A stretch of 64,000 bases of DNA. Origin: Edaphochlamys debaryana (lineage: Eukaryota; Chlorophyta; Chlorophyceae; Chlamydomonadales). The stretch spans positions 124,001-188,000 of the forward strand of contig JAEHOE010000021.1 of the NCBI GenBank assembly GCA_016858145.1, written 5' to 3'. The position numbers and the translations under genes were made by a program. The notes beneath the pieces are model-generated. The model had not been told where the DNA came from. It saw only the letters and a list, made by a program, of their open reading frames with translations, and ran no database searches. This document shows positions 47,787-59,513 of this stretch, one piece after another; positions within the stretch are counted from its first letter, which is position 1; every line of letters starts with the position of its first letter.

Positions 47787-48394
47787 AATCCCGCCAAACC
47801 CGCGTTTCAGACCCCTCGTGCGGGAACGCTCCGCTATGTCTGTAAGAATCTCACTTGCAGTATCTAACGGTATGAAACTCTCCCCAAACCCCACCGCAAG
47901 GTAGTGCCAAGAGCTTAGGCGCGTCTGCGTACTACTAGGCTCATGCAGCGTGCCGTGACAAGCGCTGGGCGCCCCCATGGGGGCGAAAAAGGGCTGAGCC
48001 CCTCACCCATCTGCTACGCGACCCATCCACCTCTTCTCAATCGTGGGCGCACTATACTCTAACCGAGCTTTAACGCGTAATTAGCAGGTTGTCGGGGGAC
48101 TCGCACCCCTCGGCACAGCCTTAGCTGCCCGGTCTTATCTACACGGACACCGCTCCGCCACCTCCTAGCCACCGCTACCCGCCACCACCCTGCTGCGCGC
48201 CGCCAGCCGCCGCGCCAGCGACTCCGGCTGGCGGGTGCCGGCACAGCGCCTGTAAGCTGCATCTGCTTTGATTTGCCATCAACGGGACCCATCACTAAGC
48301 AAGCGAAGAAACACGGCAATCAGACTAAGGATAAGGGCAAGGTGGACCACCCACACCGGCCGCGGCCGTCAAGCCGTGACTGCACCTCTCCGCT
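47787..48394. other. Intergenic region downstream of the first HbpS-like gene
   Basis: This is 3' flank of the minus-strand gene ending at 48395. No further exon is supported. A tRNA-like hairpin near 48080-48115 was examined and rejected. Confidence 0.3.
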
Positions 48395-51210
48395 CTATTT
48401 GGGCGCTACAGTGCGGATCGGGTGGGTGGTGGGAAGGTCCTGGACGATGGCGGTGGCGGCGGCGTCGCACGTGGGATGGCTGCAAGCCAGGTGGGTGGCG
48501 CAAGGGGCAATTGTTAGATAGAGGATGGGCACAAGCGGCGAGCGCCAGGGCGGGGAGCCGCCGGTGGCTGCATCCCCTCTTTCTGCCGCCGTGCTTTGAC
48601 CCTTCATCGCCCGGTAGCACCTAGCTATCGCGCCCTACTAGGGCCTAGCGCGTAGTAGGCTTGCGCACACGGTGCCTTGCATGCACACTTGATTGTGTCT
48701 GCGCGCTGGACTGCGCCCGACCGCTGCCGGCACCTACGAAGCTGCATCGAAGCCAGAGCCACCTGGACGTGGGAGGCAAGAGAGAGGCAGGGGCGGGGGA
48801 AGGAAGAGGGGAATAAGTAGGGTCTCATGCAGATCAGGTATCCTAGCGGTTGATACGTGTCACAACGCGCTGCATGTACGACAGTGTGGACAGTGCGGTA
48901 CGGCACATCTCATGAAAATCCTCACCGTACTGCATGTTGTCCTTGATCGGGCCTGCGCCCATGCCCGCCGGCACATAGTCCAGCCCCAGCTCATGGCGCA
49001 GCCTTGGGGGGGGGGGGGTAGGGGGCCAGAAGGGGGGTAAGGGGGGGGGGGGGTAAGGGAGGGGGGGTAAGGGGGGGTAAGGGGGGGGGGGTAAGGGGGG
49101 GTAAGGGGGGGTAAAGGGGGGGAGGGGGGGTAAGGGGTAAGGGGGGAGGGGGGGTAAGGGGGGAGGGGGGGTAAGGGGGGAGGGGGGAGGGAGTTGGAGG
49201 GTGACGGCAAGCACGCCAGCGGGGGGGATAAAGAGCTGCGGGAAGGGGAGGGGGGATCATGATGACCGACGGGGTCAATATAATTGTGGCCACTTCGTTT
49301 AGCTCGCTCCTGGATGGGAGAGAAGGGGGTGGACGGAGTGAGACATTCAGGGTGGGTCGAGAGCCAGATCGAAGCAGGGGCGAGGGGGTTGACAAACACT
49401 GGGAGGGGGGCGGACGGAGAAGGAGATGGCAGGTATCTCAGCACATCCTGCTTAACCTGCTGGGGAACGAGCGGGTGTGGATAATACGGGAGGTGGGTCA
49501 CTGTGATTAAGATAGAAAAATGAGGAGGATGAAGCACGCATCCGAACCCTCCGCAGATCGAGGATGCACGCACGCCCTCTCTTCCCATGTTTATCCCCCC
49601 GTCTCAGACCCACCTCCACGACACGATGTGGTCGGTGCAGGAGGTGTCGCCGCTGACGCCCAGGCCCCCAAGCAGCGTGCCGGTCTCGTCGTACAGAGCC
49701 AGGCCGCCTGCGTACGATGAGAGGAGTGGGTTAGAGGGCGGGGGTAAACGGGGGGCGGTTTAAGGGGAAGTGTTTGGAGGATAGGCCGGCGAGAGCGGTG
49801 GCCTGCTGAACACGAATCCCGGGGGCTTCTTCAAGGTATGGCGACATTGCCGCCCCCAGGGCAGGCAGGCAGGCCATGAGCGCATGCACAGGTGTTCCAG
49901 GCATCCATCAGAGTTGAGTGTGACGTTGCAGCTGAGACCCTTCGGTCTTGCCATTGCACGCACGTACGCCAGCCCCCCTCACCGCCAAACACATTGATGC
50001 CACCAGACCTCTGGTTTGCCCTGCGCGAGGCGGCGGAGAGGGGGAGGGGCCGAGGGGAGGATGGGGACGGGTCATGCCATGGGAGTAATGGAGCAAGCAT
50101 GCGCTTCTTGGTTTCAAGTAAGGATTGAAGTGTTCGGTACTCAATGCTGTGCCTTACGGCATGTACAGCCTGATAGCGTATCCCCTGCCTGTTGGGGCAC
50201 ATTCAGCCCGAGCAAATGGGCATCTGCTTAAACCCCACCCCTGGGCTTTGAAGTCCCTGACTCACATGGGGTCCTTCTCGCCCTTTCCCCAGTCCGATGC
50301 AGGGCCAAGGTACACCACCGCCGTGTTTATGGGCATCGATTCCTGTTAGAGATGGCAGGACAAGGCATGCGTGAAGCCGCCATCAGCAGGCCAATGTAAG
50401 CCGTGAGAATGACATATGTACAGGCCTACCTGGAATCCGAAGGCGCTGCCCCCCGGCTGCACGAGGCCGTAGAAATTGGCGGTGCTCATTGCGAAGCCGG
50501 GCAGGCTGAAGGAGTTGGCGGTTGTGGCCTTCTGAGCGGCGATGATGCGAGAACCTGCGGGGACGACCCGGCATGAGTCATGGGAGGCAGATGTATGTTG
50601 GGAGGGCTTGTGGCTTGGGATGATGAAAGGAGCTCGGTGGATGGGTTGATGGGGCGAACGGTTAGGCATGGCTTGTCAAAACGCGGCTGGCCTAGTCCAA
50701 CGAAAGCGCTGAGCGAGCAAGTATCAGCCTGCGGAGAGGCCCAGGCTTACCCGGCCACTGGTCGCCGCGGTTGTCGCCCGAGAAGACGATGCTCTGCGAG
50801 TCGGCGAGCGGACCATGACAGATCGCAGGTGGCATCGCTATTAGGTTCGCTTTGTATGCTTTAGAATTTGCACGTTACTAGACGGAATAAGCCTGACCTT
50901 CACCACGTTGTCGCGATTGACAATCGCCGCCCACCTGCACGAGATAGGGGCATAAGTAAGCTGCAAGCTTATCTCACGAGAATTAGGATAAGCTAGGCAT
51001 GCGAGGCCGGTGAGACCGGTCGTCCCGGTGGCAAACGGTATTCTGCCCGTTGACGCACATGTTGAGACTGAAGCCCGCGTTCTTGCCATCGACAACCTTC
51101 TTGAGTGCAGTCCTGACGTCTGAGGACCTTGGCAGGCCCACCCGCGCGTGTGCTCCGCCGATGGCCAAGAGCGCCATAACAAGTGCGAGCGCAAGTCTGG
51201 CGCGCGCCAT
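48395..51210 (-). CDS. Secreted HbpS/GlcG-like (DUF336-type) protein, tandem copy 1
   Basis: Ten exons (minus): 51210-51059, 50934-50898, 50793-50751, 50554-50430, 50342-50266, 50020-49983, 49707-49614, 49002-48926, 48762-48738 and 48479-48395 (stop TAG). Phases fit, 250 residues. Residues 1-22 form a signal peptide (MARARLALALVMALLAIGG, then AHA). Family blocks follow: WAAIVNRDNVVK, VFSGDNRGDQWPGSRIIAAQ, KATTANSFSLPGFAMSTANF, YGLVQPGGSAFGFQES, SGGINVFGGGLALYDETG, GVSGDTSCTDHIVSWRLRH and a C-terminal HPTCDAAATAIVQDLPTTHP. The HbpS/GlcG fold binds haem or small ligands in some bacteria; the ligand here is unknown. Exon 9 is only 25 nt. The third exon could start earlier, but CAG/AGC keeps the phase and matches family spacing. 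Copy 2 lies upstream in the same orientation with identical internal exon lengths. Confidence 0.88.
49003..49200. repeat. G-rich GGGGGGTAAG microsatellite in an intron
   Basis: Irregular units of GGGGGGTAAG fill the end of the intron between 49002 and 49614. On the transcribed strand it reads as a C-rich CTTACCCCCC tract directly before the acceptor of exon 8, so it acts as an extended pyrimidine tract. Confidence 0.75.
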
Positions 51211-53063
51211 CGCTAGTGTGGTGCGAGAAAATAAGGAGTGTGCACAGCAATGCGTTTTAGGGTCGCGCAGCATGCCGCAGGCTTAAGTGCTCGCGGAATT
51301 GGTCTCGGAAGCACGGCCCTCGGGCCCAACCGCCAATTTTTGCCACCTTCTACACCTTCGACAGCACGTTCTTGTCTTCCTACGGCTTTTGAATCACAGC
51401 ATGCGTGCCACATTACATTGGCATCGCCTTGTGCTATAAATGCCCCGCGCGCGGACGTGCCTTCAGGTACGCCCCGGACTCCGGTACCCGAAGTACCCCG
51501 CGCGCGGAGTATGCCCCGTACCGCAGCGGGCCGCAGCAGCCGCGCGCCTTCGTGTTGCCTTCATTCATTCCTTATCGCAGTAAGCGCTTGCGTAGCTTCG
51601 TATGCAGGTGATGACATGAAATGGCATGTACGCAACGGCGTGGCCGGGTCAAGCATTGCACCGCGGTCATCGTGCTGTAGCCTGCTGGTGTGCCGTGCGC
51701 GTGGTAGCACGGGACGGAGGGGTTGCGCTCCGATGGGAGGGGGGGCGCTCCGCCCCCTGATGACCACCAGCGAGGCTCTTAGGCCGAGAGTGGTTCTCAT
51801 GAGATATAGAGGTGGAGATGTGCTCCCGCCGCTAGCCCCCGCAGCTGGAAACATGCAGTGACCCCTGGGCCTCTCTCCTCATCAACTAGCCCTGCCTTCC
51901 CCCCTGGGATGGTGCGTGAGTGGGGTGTCAGGGCTGGAACGGCCAGGGGGGCCGGAAAGGGCGGAAAGGGGGCGGGGCCACTGGGCGCGGAGGGGCGGGG
52001 TGATGGGTGGAACGGTTGGGGCTTGGGCACGCACGGAGGGGCGGGGCAGAGGGTGGAAGGGGTCGAACAGGCGGAAAGGCCCGAAAGTGCGAAATGCGGG
52101 GGCCTTTGGTTTGGCACGGAGGGACGGGGCGGGCGTCAGTTGGAACTGGAGAACGGTCGAAACGGCTCGGGGGGGGGTCAGGCCCGAGGCTCCATCCTGG
52201 GCGGCGTAGAGACCGGCGGCGTAGAGACCTTGAAGGGGTGGTCGGTGGTGGAAAGGGGGGGAGGTTGGTAAGGAATTGACCCCTGCCGTTGCATGTCCAA
52301 AGACAACTAAGGCGCTACGCGGGCTTGGTCGGTTTGCACTGCTAGCCGACCAGGGGCCAAGGCTGTGACCCCCGCCGGGACCTCCCTGCATGCAGAGAAA
52401 AATTCTTTGTTGAGACCGGTGCTCTATCTAGTGAAGGCGCGCAAGGGGCCCACCAAAAGCTCTACCGATCTGGAGCAACTGCGCCCGGCTTCTGATCGCA
52501 TCGATGGTCTTGAGTTGGTTGAGTTGGTTGAGTTGGTTGCAGTACTCCACAGCCTGTCTCCTTCCAGGTTGCTTGCCAGGCACGCAGCACCGAGCACCAT
52601 TGGCAGATGCCTTCCGCAACCCTTCGCCCCCTTCCCCTCGGTATCCCTACCCCAAGCAGCACCCCGGAGGATTTTGCAGGGCTCGTCATGTGACCCCTCT
52701 GACAACACCAGCTACCGACAGTATCCTCTGCATACGTCATACCGTCTTTCTGGCTGTGGAAGCTGCTATTAATACGTCCTAGCAAGCGCGCTGATAAGCA
52801 GGGCCCCAAGGACGGCAAAAGAGAGAGGGAGATTACAGACACAGGCCGATGGGGCTGGCCGTGCTGACCCATCCAACCGCTACCGGGTGCATGCAAGAGG
52901 GCACTGCCGCCATGAGGGCCGCGTGTCACCACCATTGAAGCATAACCCAGAAGCCTTGCACATCTTTGCGTCAACAGTCTACACTGGAAACACCAGCTGC
53001 AGGTCGACAGCCCACACGTGCATGCAGCACGTACGGCATGCCGTGGCCGCAGCTCTCTCCGCT
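51211..53063. other. Intergenic region between the tandem HbpS-like genes
   Basis: It includes the promoter of copy 1 (left side) and 3' flank of copy 2 (right side). Purine-rich sequence at 51930-52270 contains scattered AGGGGCGGGG words and a short GGCGGCGTAGAGACC duplication (about 52200-52230). A GAGTTGGTT triplet repeat lies near 52512-52540. No exon is supported. Confidence 0.35.
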
Positions 53064-55962
53064 CTACTTGGGGGCCACGGTCCGAGTGGGGTGGGTGTTG
53101 GGGAGGTCCTCAACGATGGCGTTGGCGGCGGGGTCGCACCTGGGATGTCTGCGGGTCGGGGATGAAGGAAGGGGGCCGGTCAGGGGGCGGGCAAGGGGGA
53201 CGAGCGCCGAGGCGGGAAGCCGGCAGTGGCTGCATGGCCTCTTTTCACCTTGCTTTTACCGTGTAGACCGCTCGCCAGGAACCGCCTGTCCCCCGGCTTG
53301 AGCCCAGGGCGCCTGCGTGTGCTCTATCTGTCCACTGCACTGCGCCCGACCGCTGCTGGCACTTACGAGGCTGGGTCGAGGCCAGAGCCACCTGAATGTG
53401 GGTGGCGAGAGTGAAGGTGGGGCGGGGGAAGGAACGTGGCGTGCGTAAGCGAGAGAAGAACGGAGAATCCCAGGGGCCCCGCTGCCGGGTTTCAGGCGGG
53501 GATGACGATGATCAGGCAACGCCTAGAATTTATTTGATGCATTGGGACCACTTTGTACGACAATGTGGTACGGCACGCTCATGGTTGGAGTCTCACCAAA
53601 CATCATGTTGTCCTTGACGGCGCCGGGGCCCATGCCCGCCGGCACATAGTCCAGGCCCAGCTCATGGCGCAGCCTGGGGGGGGGGGGGCAGAAGGGGGGG
53701 GAGGGGGGGGGGAAGGGGGGGAGGAGAGTGAAGGCAAGGACGGAAGAGGGGGGAGGTTAAGAGCTGCGGAAAGGGGAGGGGGGAATGACCGACGGGGGGC
53801 GGGATGTGTGACACAAGGGCGGGGTGAGACGGGAAGGGTGAGACGGGGGGGGGCTGGCACTCGCAACTGCAGCTGCAGCTCTGGTTGGATGGAGGGCAGC
53901 CTGCTGCCGGCTGCCTGAGCGCTGAGCGCTGAGCGGTTGGAGGAGGACTGAATCTGAGGGGCAGGGGGCGAGTAGGGCGAGGGGGTCAGCAAACACCACG
54001 GAGAGATGGTGGGGAAGCCGAGACTCGACAGCGCTGGCAGCAGTTCACCCCGTTCTGGGGGGAGCGCGGGCGCGGTCATTGGGAGACCAGCTAGGCAAAT
54101 GAAAGGCCGGTTTACCACGTGAGGGAACGCGGGTCGATGAAGGGCAAAGCTGCGGGGTTGAGCACGTCCACCTGCCAAATTGGCCAAGCCAGCCCTTCCA
54201 TCCTGGATCCGGATGCTTGGGCATGCACAGGACGATGCGGCACGCCCTCCCTTCCCCTGCGGGAACTACAGGGTAAGTGCGGCTATGCTCGCTCCCTCTC
54301 AGACTCACCTCCACGACACGATGTGGTCGGTGCAGGAGGTGTCACCAGCGGTGCCCAGGCCCCCAAGCAGCGTGCCGGTCTCGTCGTACAGAGCCAGGCC
54401 GCCTGCATGCGTTGGGAAAATTCGCTCGGGACAGGTGGGAGGTGGGAGGTTTGGGAGGGGATGGCGGCGGTAGCAGCAGCAGGGGGCCGGAAACCACCAG
54501 GGTCACCAGGTCAGGCTGTGACTGCACGCCCGGGTCTTTCAGGCTCGCCGGCGTCCATACAGCCGGAGCGGGCCCGCCGCTTGCTACTGTATGCGTTAGT
54601 GTGCATTAGTGCTGTCGATGCATGAGCCCCCCTCACCGCCAAACACGTTGATGCCTCCAGACCTCTGGTTCACCCTGAGGCGGCGGAGGGGCGGGAGCGG
54701 TCAGGGTGAGTATGGGGCGGGGGCGGGCTTTTAACGCTGTGGGAAGCAAACATGTGATGTGTCAAACTACGTGCTTGGTTGCCAGCATTAAAGTGTTCAG
54801 AGCGCGGCGCGGGTGCACGTCCTTTGCCCCGTACCCTCTTTTGGGGCATGTGCAGCCGAGCACACGCACCCCAGCTGCCTTGGTCCCCACCCCTGCGCAT
54901 TTTGGATCCCTGACTCACATGGGGTCTTTCTCGCCCATTCCCCAGTCCGACGCGGGGCCGTCGTACACCGCCGCCGTGTTGACGGGCATCGATTCCTGTG
55001 GGGGCAGGGGGCAGGGGCAGGAAGCCACCATGCATCAGGCCTAGGGAAGCCCATAAGAATCCTCAATCGATGAGCTGAGGATGGAGGACCCCTGGACCCA
55101 CAAGGCAGCAGTAGGACTCCATACTCTGATGCTCCTTGCCTAAGGCGCAAGGTATCCCCCAATCAAACCCGCCGTCCACCCCGCCCCATGGGCCCCTTCA
55201 TTCTCACCCACCTGGAATCCGAAGGCGCTGCCCCCCGGCTGCACGAGGCCGTAACAGTTGGCCGTGCTCATTGCGAGACCGGGCAGGCTGAAGGAGTTGG
55301 CGGTGGTGGCCTTCTGAGCGGCGATGATGCGAGCACCTGCGGATCACGGGACACGGGATATATGGAAAGCGCGGGAACGATAGATGGAAAGGAGCGAGGA
55401 GAGGGGGAGCGGTTAGCCTGCACGGCTTGACGAAACGCGGCAAGACCAAAGACAGCGTCGAGCAAGCAATAGTCTGAGAAGAGGCGCAAGCTTACCCGGA
55501 TACTGGTCGCCGCGGTTGTCGCCCGAGAAGACAATGCTCTGCGAGTCGGCGAGCGGACCATCACAGGTCAAAGGTGCCATCGCTGTCAAGCACATGACGT
55601 CTTCTTGTCATTGTGCACGTTCACAAAAGGAAAATGGCCGACCTTCACCACATTGTCGCGATTCACAATCGCCGCCCACCTGCACGAGATAGGGACCTCC
55701 TTTACTTTACTCGCTCATCTAATTACAATACAGTTGCTCTAGGCCTGCAAGTAGTAGTGATCGGCCGCAAAGTGAGCATGCCCGACCGTGCTCGACAACT
55801 CACGAGTTTGCACCGAGGCCCGCGTTCTTGCCATTGACCACCTTCTTGAGAGCACTCTTGACTTCTGCGGATCTAGGTAAGCCCACTCGCCCGTGTGTCC
55901 CGTCGATGGCCACGAGGGGCACAACAAGTGCAACGATCGAGTGCAAGTCTGGCGCGCGTCAT
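53064..55962 (-). pseudogene. HbpS/GlcG-like gene, tandem copy 2, with frameshifted signal-peptide exon
   Basis: Exons (minus): 55962-55804, 55679-55643, 55538-55496, 55336-55212, 54995-54919, 54674-54637, 54402-54309, 53673-53597, 53391-53367 and 53148-53064 (stop TAG). Exons 2 to 10 have the same lengths and phases as copy 1 and remain open, encoding for example SGGINVFGGGLALYDETG, GDTSCTDHIVSWRLRHELGL and a C-terminal HPRCDPAANAIVEDLP. Exon 1 aligns with copy 1 but carries a 7-bp insertion (GATCGTT on the coding strand, about 55932-55938), so the ATG at 55962 runs into a TAG after about 29 codons. The frame that continues into exon 2 has no ATG. Either this copy lost its secretion signal recently, it uses an unseen upstream exon, or the assembly has an error here. 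The intact downstream exons suggest a young defect. Confidence 0.8.
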
Positions 55963-58900
55963 CGCGCGCGATTCTGATGAGAGCGATTATGAATGCAGAA
56001 CAGCATGTGGGTCGCGCGGCGTTCTGAAAGCTTGTGTACCCGCGCGATTGTATGTGTCAGGATTTGCCGGACGGCGTGCGTGCCGGAAGTTAGCCCCGAT
56101 ACCTATAGTTCCCTGCTTGACCGTGAAGGGAGTTACGGTGCACGTGAGTGGCGCATCCGCCTCGGGCCCAGTGTCGAGTTTCGGGTTTCAGCCGTGCACC
56201 GTTAAGTTGTTCGATTCTTGTCCAGCTGCTGCAAGGCTGATGGACGCCTGGTCAGCTCGTAGCTCATCTTTACGCGCCAGTCTACTTTGTGAAGCTGACA
56301 TGGTCACTGTGTCGAAGTCACCCCCTGCTGCTGTAACGCACGACAATTCGACCGTCCGCGACGGGGGGCGCACACTGGAAAGCTAGCTAGGCCAATAGCT
56401 AAGCAAGCTGCAATAAAGCAGGCTTACCAAGAGTATGCGTGCCGCGACCTGCTGCTTCAACTGCTTCGACGTGCTTTTCATCCCCCGACGACGGTCACAC
56501 AGGCCCTGTGCCACGCCTTTGAGCATAATGCTCGTATTGCATGTTGTTTGGCATGCAGCGCGCCGACCGGGAAGTGCACATACACACGCATACCAGCCAT
56601 GCTCTCTTCTCGATAAGAATTCTTATGTCTCATAGTATCCACACCACTTTGAGGAGTTGCACGCGGTGTGATTGTCCGGGAAATGAGGGTCAGGCCGCGG
56701 CTGTCGCTCGCGCCATCCAACTTTATTTGCTTGCCTGCCTTGCAACGTTACTTCCTCGCGGCCCTTGAGGATTGGGAAATTGCAAGCAATGCTGTCCGAG
56801 CGGCGTTTGCTGGCGCGAATGTGTTCCGACAGCTGTGTTGCAGCAGCTGTCCATTGACAACGTGCGGTGTCCGGCGCGCTCCGCGCGAAACTAGTGGGGC
56901 GGAGGGCCCGGGACGCTGCAGGTTGGCACGCAGTGTGGCGGGCCGAAACCGCTAGGGGGGCCGCCAGGCGTGAAGCTAGATGGGGGGGACCTGGAGAGGC
57001 CTTGAGCATGACACGCGTCTAGGGCGGGGCGCCGACTGGCAACAACTCTCACTCGCGAGCAATTCAGAGGAGGACGTACGGCTTGCTTGAGGCCTGGCAA
57101 GGCCTGGCCTTCACCTGTCCCTCTGCGAGGTGTGCGAGCGGCATGCGTGCTCGGTGAGAGAGCGGCCCCCCGGCCCGCCACAAGTTCCAACCCCTGCTCC
57201 TCGCTGTGCCCCTGCCCCCCCCCCTCCCTCTGCCCGCATCGTACTGCTGCCACCCCTCAAGAAATCCCTCCCGTGCACCGCCCCCCCCCCCCTGCAGGCG
57301 AACGAAGCCTGCACCACACCGTCTAGCTGCAGGAGACCAGCGTCTGCGGCAGGGACTGCACGCTGTAGCGGGGCCCGTCACGCACGGTCCTCGGCGGGTA
57401 TGTTAGTGAGGGGTGAGGTTCATGACGGAAGGCAGACCATCCAGAAGCAGGTGCCTCAGGCGGTGTGCCTGGTCTCAAGGGGTTGCACTACTGCTGGGAA
57501 ACACACGGGGCCGGAGACGACCCTTGCTAAGCGAGGAGGCGGTGGCTGTGCCAACATGACGGAAGCACGCGAGACGTTCAGTCCCTTGGGGGGCATCTCC
57601 TTTCTATCTACCACCTGTGCACAAACATTCGGGCCCCTTGCGCAGCACAGGCTTGCTGGTGTGACACTACCGCTGATGACGCCGGTGTCGCTGTACGGCC
57701 ACAGCCTTGATGTGCGGCTTTGTGGGTGGAGGCGAGTCGACCCTCCGGGCGTGTGACTCGCCTGCTTTGCTTTCCTCAATGGGCAAGTAGTGCGGGATGC
57801 CCAGCAGCATCACTCCGGGCCGTGGGCGACGATAGAAGCGAGAAAGACAGGAGCAATAATTGTCTGGGCAGCAGGATTTGTGTGCAGGCACGGTGCGCGG
57901 GGCCGTGGGCCTCGTTCGTGGGGCCCACGAGGGACGCAGGGCGAAACACTTGTCCACGCCGACCGGCGACAAATTGTTACAATTATGTCTCCCTTGCCGT
58001 ATTTGAGTTGCTTAGGAATAGATAGCAGCATCACGCTCGGTCCGGGCTCGATCGACGAGGAAGGACCGAAGTCAGCTGTCGACAGCTGCGCGCAAAATTG
58101 TCGGAACGACCTTGCTCTTTGCTTCACAATGTGCGGCACTGATCGAAAGTGCGGCGCAGATGTCTGTGCCACTCCTCGGGCTATGGGTGCAAGGTGTTGC
58201 GGTTGCCTTCGCAGCATGTTGAATTTGCGCCGCCGTCGATACCCCGGTCGCCCCCCGCAGAGCCTGACGGCGGGGGCTCGGCGCAAGAATAAAATCGAGG
58301 GGTTTATTGCAAACCTATGAGGGCCCGAAGTGCTCGGTCGGTCGTTGGGACCGTCGGGTCGGGGGGGTCGGGGCGAGTTTGGGGGGGCGGCACGGTGACT
58401 TTGTCACCGCAACTTAGAGCAGCGCCCAGCATTATCTCACATGTCCTGAGCATGCAGCGAAGCAAGGCCTTACACTAGCAAGTCACTCGTACCATTCCAG
58501 CGGTAGGGTACGGCGGTTGGGACCGGTGGGACCGGTGGGCGTGTGGCCTCTCCGCGCGGCCATCCAAAGGCGTCTCCCAGGTCTTCCCTCAAGTCCGCCT
58601 TCCATTCCCGCGCCTCAGACCGCACGTTGCATGCAAGTAACAGCCCTGACATCGGCGCTCGGTGCCGAGCCGTGGGTCAACTGACGGGTCGGGGTCCCTG
58701 GCATGGTCAACGGTACCCGACCAGCGTGGGCCGCCAGGTGTGCTGTGCGCGCCCATGGATAGAGCACGTAGCCAGCAGTCCAGCGAACCGCGAAGGGCAT
58801 GAAATAGCGTACGGACAGGCCATGTCCGACAGTGTCGCACACTGTCCGGGTTGGTCGGTCGTCAGTCCCGGGGGTTCGAGCGAATTTGGGGCACGAATGT

Positions 58901-59092
58901 GGGTGACTTTATCTGTACTGCCCCCCCCCCTTTGCTCCCCCCTGGACAGGGCGCTTGCGAGAAGCATCCTGCTCGCACAAGTCCCTATGGCTCGCTCCTT
59001 CTGGCAAGTATCAGGCTCTGCATGCATGGCGACACGCTGAGGAGATGGCACTCTGTGGCTGCGGCCCCCACGCTGGGCCCGGCTGGGGCTCC
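55963..59092. other. Intergenic region left of hAT copy B
   Basis: It presumably includes the promoter of HbpS-like copy 2. Several frames of 60-200 codons exist, but none has family similarity I recognise or convincing splice context. The best is a Cys-rich frame at 57985-58320 (+), described as a finding. Otherwise I see nothing. Confidence 0.3.
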
Positions 59093-59100
59093 CAGTATGG

Positions 59101-59505
59101 CAGGGTTGCCAATACGTATTAGTCCCCGTATTGATACGGATACGTATTAATACGGATGCGGCCTCTCGCTGCCGTATTAATACGGCATGCGGCGCGGAGG
59201 TACCGGCCGGGCAGCCGGGGGCCGGCGGCGGGGGGGGGGCTGCTGGGGTGCTGGGGTGCGTCGGTCGGCAGCTCAGCCGTCCGTTCCGCCGTAGCCGATG
59301 CCCTACGCGTTCCCTGCGCTTCTACGTGAACGCGGAGCGCATTCGCTCGTGCACAAGGCGACAGTATGGGCTGCCTTATGCTGCCGTATTAATAGGGCTG
59401 GGCGCCGCCGTAATAGAGCCGTATTCAGCCGTATTAGCGAGGAGGGGCCGTAATGCGTATTAATACGCGTATTGGCCCCGGGGGCTGCCGTATTGTGCAA
59501 CCCTG
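59101..59505. mobile_element. hAT-type miniature transposon (MITE), copy B, inverted
   Basis: This 405-bp element begins CAGGGTTGCC and ends GCAACCCTG. It is flanked by a perfect 8-bp target duplication, CAGTATGG, at 59093-59100 and 59506-59513. Its sequence is the reverse complement of copy A (46766-47173) with substitutions and small indels. Subterminal CCGTATTAATACGG palindromes are conserved. Confidence 0.9.
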
Positions 59506-59513
59506 CAGTATGG

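Noticed and set aside
48080..48115. T-arm-like hairpin (GGGGACTCGCACCCC) suggesting a tRNA on the minus strand
   Set aside because: No matching acceptor stem, D-arm or anticodon arm could be placed, and the loop does not fit TTCRANY.
48843..48925. Read-through end of HbpS copy 1 (GEDFHEMCRTALSTLSYMQR to a stop at 48843)
   Set aside because: A GTGAGG donor at 48925/48926 is conserved in copy 2, and splicing gives the family's C-terminal HPTC block in both copies.
50794..50835. Upstream extension of HbpS exon 3 (MPPAICHGPLADSQ)
   Set aside because: It would need a two-base phase that no donor of exon 2 offers in either copy. The CAG/AGC acceptor keeps phase and family spacing.
51930..52275. 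Long purine-rich frames with repeated GGGGCGGGG words
   Set aside because: Low-complexity frames in several registers, with no conserved motif or splice context.
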